Below are positions 11,717 to 21,973 of a stretch of 64,000 nt of DNA, piece by piece. Each line of letters begins with the position of its first letter. Position 1 is the first letter of the stretch. This stretch comes from Cynocephalus volans (lineage: Eukaryota > Chordata > Mammalia > Dermoptera > Cynocephalidae). The notes beneath the pieces were generated by a model, which was not told the origin of the DNA, ran no database searches, and was given only the letters and a program-made list of their open reading frames with translations. The stretch covers positions 32,168,293 through 32,232,292 of the forward strand of contig NC_084469.1 of NCBI RefSeq assembly GCF_027409185.1, in the 5' to 3' direction. Made by a program: the position numbers and the translations under genes.

Positions 11717-13109
11717 GTTTATAGACATGGATGTTATACACCTCATTCTATGTCTTTATTAAAGCGTGTGAACTTCTAAAACATGTGCTTTAGAGCAAAA
11801 TTCAAACCAAACAATTTTAAGCTCTCTAACCAGGCACTATAATGAATGTAGACAAAAAAAAAAAGTATTGAAGGAGACAGTAGGCAAGTAGATTCTGCTT
11901 GAGAAATAAACATTTTAAACATAATTAAAACTATGAGGCAAATATAATAAATATAAATCCTTGACTATCTGCTCTAATAGCAATAATTTTAATCACATTG
12001 AAGTAAAGTTCTTAACTGGCAGCATCATCTTCTAAGGCTATTCTTATATACCAATGTTTTAGAACTTTTCAAAAATCACGATATCCCTGTATAAACATAA
12101 AATTGCAGCATTAATTAACCATGTCCCCTGTCTAGGACATATCCCCTGAGGGGTATCTCGCCCTGAACCCACTCAAAGTAGTGACAGGTGGTATAGAGTT
12201 TATCTTCTGAATAGCACACAAAATAAGAAAATTTTGTAGGGTCCCAATTTTCCATTGTTTTTATTATGAATAACTCTTTTTTTGTTTTCAAATGATAACA
12301 TAATAGCTAATAGGCTTGTTAAGTACACATACTATTATGGGAATTGTGACATGCTTTACAAGGAAGGCTTGACCCAAAGTCCTCAGCCTCACCATCCAGG
12401 AAATGATCACTCTTATAAAAAGATTGGGATGACATGTCGCCTTGTAGCTCACCCTGTTTACCGCACTTTCACGTCAAACTTCTGCAGGAGCATATGCAGT
12501 TTTCCAGTTGGGCACCAAAGCCTTGAAGATCATCTCCCTGTTACAGGAATCCTGGCTGAGGGCATCATGTCCATACACCCCCGCTTTAAGCCCATTCTGA
12601 AACAAATCTCCAGAAATTCTCTTTGTTTCTTCACAATTCTCCTCCTCTTTCTTCCATTTATTCATGGGATAAATAATGGATTTTAAAACTGGGCCTATAT
12701 CATTAGCCTTGAGCAAGTGACATAACCATTTCCTCCATAGGAAATGGAGACTTATGTTTAATACGATTTGTAAAGAGTATGTCACACAGCATGAGCCTCA
12801 GATTTGAATTTTCATACTAAGAGACAAAAGAGAAAAATCAAATTTACACATTGAAAGAATAAATCCCAGTTGGACAGGTTTTGCGCCATATATTTTTGTT
12901 TGTTTTTTAAAAGAAGTGAATAGACCTTCCTTTGCAAAGGGGATCCTTTGTTACACATCTGGGGAAACAAAGAATCTTAACATTACGTATTTCACTCTAT
13001 TCTCTGGCTGGGAATGTTATTGTGTAATTTTTAAGCACAAGCACAATCACAATCCACAGATACATGGATAAGTATGTGATAATGTCAATTCTATTTATGA
13101 CAAAATATC
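11717..13109. other. Intergenic DNA downstream of the OR pseudogene
   Basis: AT-rich, with no gene recognised. The stretch around 12,240-12,310 (attatgaataactc followed by a T-run and gataacataata) matches 21,470-21,524 downstream of the second OR unit, so it belongs to the duplicated OR cassette. A moderately GC-rich part at 12,370-12,650 has open frames but no family I know. Confidence 0.5.
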
Positions 13110-13113
13110 AGTT

Positions 13114-13522
13114 TGTTGTAGAGAACAGACTCGGCAAGGAAGCGACCCAACGCTCAGAAGGTTGGAGAGTCAGGACTTTATGACACTAGCGGGACCAGAT
13201 GAGCTCGTGCTCTGAAAATCTGGACCCCGAACCTAGGTCTGGCAAGGCTTTCTACAAGCGGACTCTTCCAGGGCTACTTTACACATTTTTTTTTCTTTTC
13301 TCAGCATTTCAGTTAGCATATGCAGTCTGTGCACATAAGCATTCATTACAGAAGCCAAACAATGATTAATTGAGCAGGCAAGTATAGTTTCAAGGACAAG
13401 ATATTACTTCTAGAACAAAGCAGGCCTGTGAGAAAGTTATTTCAAACTAGTGGAGCAAGCAAATATAGTTTCAAGGACAAAACAAGCTTAAGAGAAAGTT
13501 ACTTTTGCAATTTTTCCCAACA
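13114..13522 (-). mobile_element. Solo LTR, second class I type, 409 bp
   Basis: The ends are TGTTGGGAAA on the minus strand and CTCTACAACA at the other side, so the termini are TGTTG/CAACA. It is flanked by the 4-bp duplication agtt (13110-13113 and 13523-13526). An internal segment with tatagtttcaaggacaa occurs twice (about 13,384 and 13,459). There is no internal proviral sequence. Confidence 0.85.
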
Positions 13523-13526
13523 AGTT

Positions 13527-14221
13527 GACCAATGCATCGTCATTATTGATGGGGCTTGGGAAAGATGGTCAGAGTGGTAAACCTCATCCATCAGCAAACA
13601 TCCATAAGAGTAGAACCTTAGTCCAATAAGGTATACAGTTTATTATGGACATGAGACCTAAAGCCCAGAATGTGAACAATTACTAAAAGAACCCTGAAAA
13701 GTTCTGGAAATTTTTTACAAGTTCACCATGTTCACAATTTTCGTTTGTCATCCTTTCTCTGTTTTAATGTAGTTATAAGTAACAAAACGCTTGAAACATG
13801 AAAGGGCTGTATGTAACAGTTTCAGAAAAGCAGGAGGGAAATGAAGCTGTCAGGCAATGTCCGACTCCCTGGCTTACATTGGAGGGAAGAACACATAAGA
13901 AAAAAATAGTCAAGAGAGTTATCCTTAGATAGGAAAGGATGTCAGCTCAGTGTCTCCATCTGGTATGCAGAATAGGGATCAGGCTGGGCCACCTTGGGAC
14001 TGAGAATGACTCTTGAGTCCTAGAATAGGCCCAAGTGTTTCCATTGCATGGTGAGAGAGGAAAAAGTATTACAGCAGAAATCGTGCCAGGGAGACTTTAG
14101 AAAGAAAGATAAAGAGAAGGAAAAGAAGAAAGAATAAAAGGAAGGAAACAAGGAGGTCCAGGAAGAGGAGAAAAAGACCAAGCAAAGGGGGCAGAGAGCG
14201 AGGCAGCACCACTGGTTCTGC
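13527..14221. other. OR 3' flank with purine-rich tract
   Basis: No gene is recognised. About 14,098-14,190 is a strongly purine-rich run of ga/aa repeats immediately downstream of the OR pseudogene stop. Confidence 0.5.
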
Positions 14222-15135
14222 TCAGCTTGTAATTCTCTTCAGGATTTTCTTCAAAGCAAGTCTGACATCCTTGTTCCTGAGGCTATAAATGAGGGGGTTC
14301 AGCACGGGCATCATGTTGTGTAAAACATGGAGAACATTTTCTCTGTCTACAGACACAGCAGAAGACGGCTTGACATGAGTGAGCAGCCCAGCACCACAGA
14401 ACAGGCCAGCAGTTACTCTGTGGGAGCCACAGGTGCTCACGGCTTTGGACCAGCCCTTAGCTGATGACACGTGAAGGATGTTGAAAAGAATCAAAGCATA
14501 AGAGATAAAGTCAATGAGGCCAGATACTATGACAACTGTGCCCACAATAACAGAAACCACCAGTTCATTGGCATAGGTGCTGCTTCAGGAGACCTGGACA
14601 AGGGGGAAGATGTCACACATATAATTGTTGACAATGTTGGAACCACATATCATACTACCTGTGTGGACCATGGCCCCAGCAAACCCCATCACGCATGATC
14701 CAGACATCAACAGAGAACAGATTCTAGGGGACATGGCCACCACGTACAGCGGGGGCTTACAGATGGTCACATAGTGGTCATAGGCCATGGCTGTCAGCAC
14801 GTAGCACTCAGCATTGACAAAAAAGCAGAAGAAAAATAGCTGAGTCTTGCATCCTGTGAAGGAGATGATGTTTCTCTATGAAATAAAACTCATCAGCACT
14901 TTGGGGGTAAAGACAAACAACAGAGACCAAATGAAGGACAGATAGAAGAGGGAAAAGTACATGGGGGTGTGGAGGTGTGAATTCAGGCAAATTAGATTAA
15001 TTAAGCTCAAGTTTCCCAACACAGAGACCATATAGTTCACCAAGAACAGAAAAAACAGGGGCAATTGGAGTCAGATTGGTCTGTTAATCCCGTAAGAATA
15101 AAATCCGTCATGGAAGAGTCATTTTCCACAGCCAC
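14222..15135 (-). pseudogene. Olfactory receptor pseudogene, OR8-like
   Basis: A single-exon, seven-helix OR of near-normal length (914 bp). Family marks in order: start region DFILTGLTDQ, LNSHLHTPMYF after helix 1, MAYDHYVTIC after helix 3 (the DRY arginine is histidine), an abbreviated loop at HTGSM..SNIVNNYMCDI (about four residues short), helix 6 STCGSH and helix 7 [15 protein letters not shown]. Lesions: the start codon is GTG (15135-15133), a 1-bp deletion near 15,072, TAG at 14878-14876 and TGA at 14587-14585. The true stop is at 14224-14222. It cannot yield a receptor. Its upstream flank is duplicated at 21,974-23,240. The family 8 call rests on motif recall, and the subfamily is uncertain. 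Confidence 0.93.
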
Positions 15136-16395
15136 TCACTTCACAGGTGTGATCTGGAGGGACAGGGGTAGAAGGTAACATTAACAATGGACCCTCACTC
15201 TTCGTCCCCAGAGGGAGGCTGGGGATCTGCTGGGTTTTAACCTCAGGGCTGTCTGAAGACTCACAGCAAAGCGTCCAAGGGGCAAGAATTCCTGTGGTGA
15301 TTCCCGAGGATTCACATTCCCACCTTTTCCCCACCCGTGTTGTGTGTCTCTGTCCGGGGAGAATGCCGGTAGACCTCGCAATGTCTCTGCACGTGGTTTC
15401 CTCCCTCCTCCTCAGTCTTCACTAAGGATTAAGGCTCAAAAGGGCAATATGTAGACAGTGCTCCCCCAGAACCCCTGACATACACAGTTTGGGGTTTGAA
15501 AGGAAATTGTCAAGACAAAGGTGATTTCACACTCACCTCCCTTCCCTGGGGGGCTGCCTGCTGCTGCCCCTTAAGAGCCCTTACTCTCCACTGTCCTGAG
15601 GAAATCAAAGTTCCTGATGGTGAAGGAGGATGCTGTTCCTGTGCCAACAGCAGAGACCTCCGTCTTTGATGTGCTAGAGGAGGTATTCTGCGGAATATGC
15701 CATCATTCCTACTTGACTATTTTCGCAGAAGTTTCTCCTCACTTGCAAGGAGGAAAACAACAACCTTATATGAGACAGCTAAACAGTCAGCTGACTTGAA
15801 AGAGAATCTATTTCATGCCCCACAATTCTGATAAAATTGATTAGAAGCACAGAAACATAATTTCTTTGTAATTATTTCCTTCCAAATTCGATGAGCCCCT
15901 CTTGAGGGTAGAAATAACTGAGCCTGTGTTCACATTCTGTGTCACAGACCTACCACTGGATCCTTTGGGACAGAATGTTTTGTTCAGTTGATAATTTCAC
16001 ATCAGGAAATCCTAATCCCCAGTGCAGAGTTGTGACTGTCTCTCTTTTTCACTCATTATTCTTCATCATCCCCTGGAGTCTGTGCACAATTCTACAAGGG
16101 GAAGGTCCAGGGTCATAGTCACTTGCCATTTCTGCTACTTTTCTACAAGCCTCTGGGATTGCATTAGTAAAATATTAGGTCATAGCTTTAACACTATACA
16201 TGCATGTGGATTTCACCTCAATAAAGAGATGTAGAGGTTGAAAGAATGAGAGTGGGTTCTCAAGTCAGACTGACTTTAAAATCAGACTTCTTAAGTTTCC
16301 AGCTATGAGACTGTATACAAGTGATAGAACTTCTCTGACACTTGTATCTACTATACTTGTATATTTGTATCTACCTATGTCTTTGCATGTCTACA
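15136..16395. repeat. OR upstream cassette, copy 1 of a local duplication
   Basis: The sequence from the OR start outward is paralogous to 21,974-23,240. Shared text includes agggctgtctgaagactc (copy 2 agggttgtctgaagactc), ttgagggtagaaataactga and atttcacatcaggaaatcct. A diverged MIR at about 16,235-16,395 is at the same relative place in both copies. No coding sequence is seen. An OR leader exon would lie here. Confidence 0.85.
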
Positions 16396-16414
16396 AAATG
16401 AGGCTGATAAAAGA

Positions 16415-16555
16415 GCCTTTAAGAACAGGAGCTAGACAAGGAAGCCCACTCTCACCACTCCTATTCAACATAATGTTGGAAGTACTAGCCAGAGCAATCA
16501 GAGAAGAGAAGAAGATAGAGGGCATTCAGATTGGAAAAGATGAAGTCAAACAAAT
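16415..16555 (+). mobile_element. L1 ORF2 reverse-transcriptase fragment
   Basis: Translates as [27 protein letters not shown], followed by [12 protein letters not shown]. This is the conserved RT segment just before the FADD catalytic motif, which is missing. A short truncated insertion at the edge of the OR cassette. Confidence 0.85.
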
Positions 16556-16686
16556 GGGACTTTTGCTTCTGTGAAGATGAGAAAGTGCTTCCATCTTTTG
16601 GCAAACACAAGTTAAGCATCTTTCCAAGTACTTATTTTCTATCTTCACATTTTCTTTGGTGAGATGTCTCTTCAGATCTTTGGCCT

Positions 16687-18132
16687 TTTTTTAAAAAATT
16701 GAATCATAATTGATTATACATATTTTGGGGATTCAATGTTGACATAGGTTGATCACATCAATATTAATAGTATGTATATTTTTACAAATTGTACTTATTC
16801 TTTATGTCCCTTGTCCAATCTCTCTCTATCCCCCTCTCCCTCCCTCCTCCCACCACTGATAACCCTAGATTTCTTTCCTCCCTCTGAAAGAGTAATGGTT
16901 ACTCTCTTGATTTGTTGCCTAGATGATCCGTCCAATGCTAACAGGTGTATTCAGGTCCCCCAATGTTATCACAGAGGAGATGCTTCTTCTCTCACTCTGG
17001 AATCAGCTTTGTGGAGAGAGGCATTCTCTTCTTTTCTTTGGTCTCTGCTGGTGACTCTCCTTGTGTTAATGCACTCCAGTGGCTGGTGGCCATCTGTGTG
17101 GTGGTTGTGGCATCTAGCCACTTTCGTGGCAACCATGATTCCTGTGGTGGCTGTGGTGGGCCACCACATGGAGGTGGTGTTTTTGGCATGCTCCTTGGTG
17201 CTGGTGGTGTGCCTGGTTGTGGGCAGGGGTTCCGGTCCCTGGCCCCATGCCTCAAGTGCCCTGGTGGGCCCAAGGTGCTGGCGTGGTGTGCCTCATCCAG
17301 AACTAATTTGTTGTCCTTTGCTTACTTCTAACATTGAGGAACTTCCTGTGGGAACCAGTACTTGAGCTCTGTGGTTGAGCTAAATTGCTGCTTTGCTGCT
17401 GTTTCCCTAGGGAAGGCTTTTTGTGCAGCTCAGGGTTTACTGGTTGACCTTATAGGTAGTTCCAGCTCTCCAGGACCCAGTGCACCTGGGTTGTATAGAA
17501 ACTCTAATCCAGGCCTGAGTCTTTTCATCAAACTGCACCCCATGCAATTCTGCATTCCTGACCAGTCTCCTCTGAGTGGTCCTGTGCTGATTGGGGGGCA
17601 GATCAGCTGTCCTTGCTGTGTCCCAGTGTTCTCCCAGTGGGCCTGTCTCCCCCACTCCCCATGCTCCAAACACTTCCCATGGGACAGACCCTATGCTGGT
17701 CCCTTGTGATGACTCATCAGCCTCTGAATGACTCCCCCTTTTCAGCTGTTCTGGCTCCTCACTCCTGTGTGGGTCCACAGGACACCTATTAGTGATCTTG
17801 CTGTCCTGGGGGGCACCAAGGCCCTCTTCTCCCCTGCTGCCTCCAAACAACTCCATCTGAAGGGCACAGCTGTGGCTTCTGCTGGCTCCTGCTCCATGTA
17901 CTCAGCAGCTCCAGCATTAAAATGGCCGTGGCCTGAAATGCTCCAAGCAGTTTTTTCTTTCTCTCATCGTGGCTTGTCCCCCTTCATTAACTCTGTAGGT
18001 CTCTCCTCCTCTTCCCCTGAGCTCCAGTGGCCCCGTCTTGGCTGTTGTTACATTTTTATAGGTATAAATTGGTTGATCTGTGGGAGAGAGTGACGCTGGG
18101 GTCCATCTATTCTGTCATCTTGACCAGAACTC
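16687..18132 (-). mobile_element. Internally deleted L1 with the composite-element head (copy B)
   Basis: Bracketed by the 9-bp duplication ctttggcct (16678-16686 and 18133-18141). On the minus strand it has the same head as elements A and C (18,132 to about 17,305, starting near the tcaagatgacagaatagat style). Then comes a different GC-rich block (17,300-16,990), a short ORF2-like snippet (16,985-16,910) and a typical L1 3' UTR with a tail at 16,687. It lacks ORF1 and almost all of ORF2. It shows that the shared head belongs to an L1 lineage. Confidence 0.75.
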
Positions 18133-18704
18133 CTTTGGCCTGTTTTCTAATTGAGTCATTTTCTTTCCTTATTGTTGAGTTTTAAGGGCTCTTTGTGTAT
18201 TGTGGATGCAAGTTTTTTATCAGATGCCTGTTTTGAAAATATTCTCTCTCATTTTGTGGCTTGCTTTTTATTTTCTCGATAGCAACTGCCACCAAGAAAA
18301 AGTTTTTAATTTTAATAAAATCCAACTTACTAATCTTTTTCTTTCATGATGTACTTTGTTGTTGTAGCCAAAAACTCAACACCAAACCCAGGTCACCTAA
18401 ATCTTTTCTTGTGAGTTCTTCTATAAGTTTTATAGTTTTTTACAGTTTTTTTTTTATTTTGCATTTAGATCTATGATCTGTTTTTGAAGGTTTGTGAGTG
18501 TGCACGTGTGTGTGAAAGGTGTAGGGTCCATGTCTAGTTTCTTCTTTTTCTTTTTTGTATATATACATCCAATGTCCTCAGCACCATTTGTTTAAAAGAC
18601 TATCGTTTCTCCATTGAGTGGCTATGCTTCTTTTCTTTTTCATATGCCAGTTTACTGTTTTGTGTGGGTTTATTTCAGGGATCTCTATTCCATTGATCTA
18701 TGTA

Positions 18705-18786
18705 AGAGGGTACTACAAAAAGTTCAGGACAAAATAGAATGAAAAGATAATATGAATCTGTCCATGTGCTTTTAGAAGTCCCCTCA
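18705..18786. mobile_element. Mariner-like MITE, second copy
   Basis: Starts agagggtactacaaaaagtt and ends agaagtcccctca around the centre aaaagataatatgaat. It is flanked by TA on both sides, as expected for Tc1/mariner insertion, and splits an L1 ORF2 block cleanly. Confidence 0.8.
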
Positions 18787-19224
18787 TATTAATTCTTTCA
18801 CCAATACCACACTCTCTGGATTAGTGTAGTTTTATACGTGGTTCTTAAGCTGGCTAATGTCAGGCCAACATTGTTGTCCTTTGTATTGTATTAGATACCC
18901 TGAGTTTTTTGTCCTTCCATATAAACTTTAGAATCATTTTGTTGATATCTACAATATAATTTTCTGGGATTTTGGTTGGGATTGCATTGAATCTATAGAT
19001 CTTAACATTGACTCTTCCAATCCTTCTCATTTATTAGAATTTCATTTACTTTTCTCAGAGTTTTAACATTTTACACACATATGTATTTTATACATATTTT
19101 GTTAGATTTATACCGAGATATGTCTTTTTTTCTTTCTTTTTCTTGGTGTTAATATACATGATATTGTATTGTGGGGTTTTTTTCAAACCTTAATTTTAAT
19201 TTTGTCTCTAAATGGCTTGGAGTT

Positions 19225-19492
19225 CACAAAGAGACATGATTTGAAACAGTTAAAATCATAGAGACAGAGGTAGAATCATGGTTGCCAGGGGCTGGACGGA
19301 GTGGGCAATGGGGAGTTATTTTTTAATGGATATAGAGTTTCACTTTTACAAGATGAAAAGAATTATGAAGATGGATAGTGATGATGGTTGCACAACATTA
19401 CAAATGTATTTAATACCACTTAATTGTACACTTAAAAATGATTAAGATGGTAAATTTTATGTTACATATATTTTACAATAAAAAAATTGGAA
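19225..19492 (+). mobile_element. L1 3' UTR fragment, sense
   Basis: Text such as atggttgccaggggctgg, gatggttgcacaacatta and taaatttta followed by an A-run is the classic 3' end of older mammalian L1. It ends in an A-rich tail. Confidence 0.8.
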
Positions 19493-19499
19493 AAAAAGA

Positions 19500-19648
19500 G
19501 AATGAGAGAGATGATCTCTGTTATGTGAGAATACAGCAAGAAGCTGCCCATCGGAAAAGCATGAAGTGGTTCTTGCCAGAAGCAAATTGGCTGGCACCTT
19601 GACCTTGGACTTCCCAGCCTCCAGAACTGTGAGAAATAAAGTTTAAGT
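19500..19648 (+). mobile_element. MLT1-like LTR 3' fragment
   Basis: Contains ccttgaccttggacttccca, then gcctccagaactgtgagaaa and taaagtt, the conserved end of MLT1-class ERVL-MaLR LTRs. The 5' part is missing. Confidence 0.7.
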
Positions 19649-19748
19649 CAAAAACAAAAGCAAAAAACCCATAGCAGTGTAAAAACATCTCTAAAAATTC
19701 AACTGTTTCAACTCTTTTCGAAGGGTAAGGAATGGGCTCAAAATTAGT

Positions 19749-21288
19749 ATTTTTTGGTTTTTTTTGTTTTGTTTTTTATTAATATTATTATTTTTTTACA
19801 TTCTATGATGTTGTGGAGCAGCTGGGAGGGAGGGGGAGAGCGGGAGAGGGGAAAGGGGAAGGAAATGGAATGGAAGAAGGAGGGGTGGGGTTGAGGCCTG
19901 TGGCACCCCCCTCACTCCCACAGGGGAGACCAGGGGGCTTCCAGCTGTGGCTTGGTCATTGCCAGGCTGGGTGCAGATGTCAGGGGGATGTGGCAAAAAC
20001 TCTCACCCCCACCATTCCAGCTCCGGAACCCAGGAGAACCTAAGGTGCTTCCTACAGCAGCTCGGTGGTCATCGCTGGGTTGGTTGTGGGTATTGGGGGG
20101 ATGTGGCCAAGGCTCTCAGCCCCCCACCAACCCAGCTCAGGAGAGCCCAGGGTGCTTCCTGCAGTGGCTTGGTGGTCATTGCTGGGCTGCTTTTATGTGT
20201 TGGGGGGTGTGACTGAGGCCCTCAGCCCCCATCCTCAGGATTGGTTGTGGGTGTCAGGGGGCATGGCTGAGGCCCCCGGCCCCCCCACTATCTGGCTTTG
20301 TAACCCAGGGGACTTCCAGTCCTTCTAGGTGTCACAGGTGTTCTTTGGTGAAATGAGACCTCTACTAGTTAATATCAAACTTTGTCTCTGGTTGTGGGTA
20401 CTTTTCTTTTCTTTCAGTTCTGTGTTGGATTATTTTCTGTTCCCACCACTTAAACTCTGTGCTGGAACTAATTTTTTGTCCTTTGCTTACTTCTAAAATG
20501 GTGGAACTTCCTGTGGGGACCAGCACTTGAGCCCTGTGGTTGAGCTAAATTGCTGCTTTGCTGCTGATTCCCTGGGGAAGGCTTTTTGTGCAGCTCAGGT
20601 TTTAATGGTTGACTTCATAGGTTCTTCCAGGTCTAGTGAGATATGGTGTACCTGGGTTGTGTAGAAATTCTGGTCTGGGCCTCAGTCTTTTCATCCAACT
20701 GCACCCCCATGCAATTCTATATTCCTGACCAGTCTCCTTTGAGTGGTCCTATGTTGATTGCGGGGTAGATCAGCTTACCTTGCTGTGTCCCAGTATTCTC
20801 CTGGTGGGCCCGTCTCACCCACTGCCCATGCTCCAAACACTTCCCATGGGACAGACCGTGTTCCAGTCCCTTGCAATGACTCACTGGCCTATGAGTGGCT
20901 CCGTTTTTTCAGTTGTTGCAGCTCCTCACTTCTACGTGGGTCCATGGGAACCCTATTAGTGGTCTTCCTGACCTGGGGGCCACTGAGGCCTCCTTCTCCC
21001 CTGCCACCTCACAGCAACTTCATCCGAAAGGCACAGCTGCAGCTTTTGCCAACTCCTGCTCCATGCGCTCAGCAGCTCCAGCCTGGAAGCAGCCAGGATT
21101 CAAAATGGTAGGAGTGATCCTTCCTTTCTCTCATCGTGACTTCTCCCACCTTCATGTACTCTGTAGGTCTCTCCTCCTCTTCCCCTGAGCTCTAGTGGCC
21201 CCAGCTTGGCTTTTTTATAGTTCTAAATTGATAGATTTGTGGGACAGAGTGATGCTGGGGACCATCTATTCCACCACCTTGACCAAAG
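19749..21288 (-). mobile_element. Composite L1-headed retroelement, copy C
   Basis: Minus-strand counterpart of element A, in the same order. The head runs from 21,288 (gctttggtcaaggtggtgga) to about 20,330. The array of about 105-bp units is at 20,325-19,920. A pyrimidine-rich block follows, then the 3' module with caacatcatagaatg at about 19,799-19,815. The A-rich tail is seen as T-rich 19,749-19,798. I could not define a target duplication with confidence. It lies inside the second OR cassette. Confidence 0.85.
19920..20325 (-). repeat. Tandem array of about 105-bp GC-rich units in copy C
   Basis: Read on the plus strand, about 3.5 diverged units each show ggtgcttcctgcagtggctt, then ggtggtcattgctgggctg, a ggggggatgtggcc-like segment and ctcagcccccca. 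Unit length varies from about 70 to 115 bp. Confidence 0.75.
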
Positions 21289-21524
21289 CTGTGATCTTTT
21301 GACAAACATAAAAATTGCACAGAACCTGAGCTCATTCTCCAGACTCATATGTATCCTTCAAGAGGCATTTTTTCTTGAACTAATTGAGAGATACAAATGA
21401 ACAGAGAAAGTTTTTCTTTGAGTGACACACAAAACATGAAGATTTTGAAAAGATCTATTTTCTATAATTTGCATTATGAATAACTTTTTTTCTGTTTCCA
21501 AATACTAAGTGATAGCATAATATC
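21289..21524. repeat. OR downstream cassette, copy 2
   Basis: The segment around 21,470-21,524 is paralogous to 12,240-12,310 downstream of the OR pseudogene. This shows where the lost OR body of the second unit should begin. No other feature is seen. Confidence 0.55.
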
Positions 21525-21897
21525 TGTCTTAGTCCATTTTGAGCTGCTGTAATAGAATACCTCTGAGTAGGTAATTTATACTAAAAAATTTTCATTTGGC
21601 TCCCAGCTGGGGAGCCAGAAGTGCAAGAGCATGGCAACAGCATCTGGAAAGGGCCTCTGTGCTTCATCACCCCACAGCAGGAGGTAGAAGGCCAAGAGAG
21701 GGTGAAAGAGTGGGAGCCAGAGGGGAAAAGGGGTCAAACTTTCTTTCATTACAAACCCACTCTTATGGACATTCGTCCATTCATGAGGGCAGAGCCCTCA
21801 TGACCTAATCACATCTTAAAGGTCCCACCTCTCAACACTGTTGCATTCGGATTACATTTTCAACACATAAACTTTGGGAGACACATTCAAACCATAG
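21525..21897 (-). mobile_element. MaLR (MST/MLT1-like) LTR at the breakpoint of a lost OR
   Basis: Plus-strand text tgtcttagtccattttgagc at one end and cacattcaaaccatag at the other are the two ends of a MaLR LTR read backwards. The expected 5-bp target duplication is absent (left flank atatc, right flank agggc). The two sides also correspond to places about 2.8 kb apart in the first OR cassette. The LTR therefore abuts a deletion. Confidence 0.8.
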
Positions 21898-21973
21898 AGG
21901 GCAGCTGGAGTTCAGGTCATCTGGTAATATCACAGGACAAATTCAATCACTGAACAGTTATTTCCACAGCCGT
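21898..21973 (-). pseudogene. Olfactory receptor remnant, first 25 codons only
   Basis: The minus strand retains the OR8-style start block: GNNCSVIEFVL, then a stop, and after a frame change PELQLP. The start codon aligns with ACG at 21973-21971, a 1-bp loss follows a few codons later, and TGA codons interrupt the rest. It ends exactly at the LTR. The remaining roughly 850 bp of the receptor are absent from the window. Confidence 0.8.

Larger units (their letters stand above)
16600..19205 (-). mobile_element. Old L1 (ORF2), antisense, interrupted twice
   Basis: A host L1 whose ORF2 reads on the minus strand from about 19,205 to 16,600. It is interrupted by the deleted L1 at 16,687-18,132 and by the MITE at 18,705-18,786. 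Rejoining across each insertion gives continuous L1 text (ctttggcc/tgttttctaattgag; attgatctatgta/taattctttcacc). Confidence 0.85.

Noticed and set aside
12282-12785. Opposed open frames of 134 and 103 codons near the OR pseudogene
   Set aside because: No recognisable family and both strands open over the same stretch. Treated as unresolved intergenic DNA.
16772-17365. 197-codon hydrophobic open frame on the plus strand
   Set aside because: It spans an L1 3' UTR and a GC-rich block of deleted L1 copy B read antisense. The membrane-like look comes from GT-rich codons.
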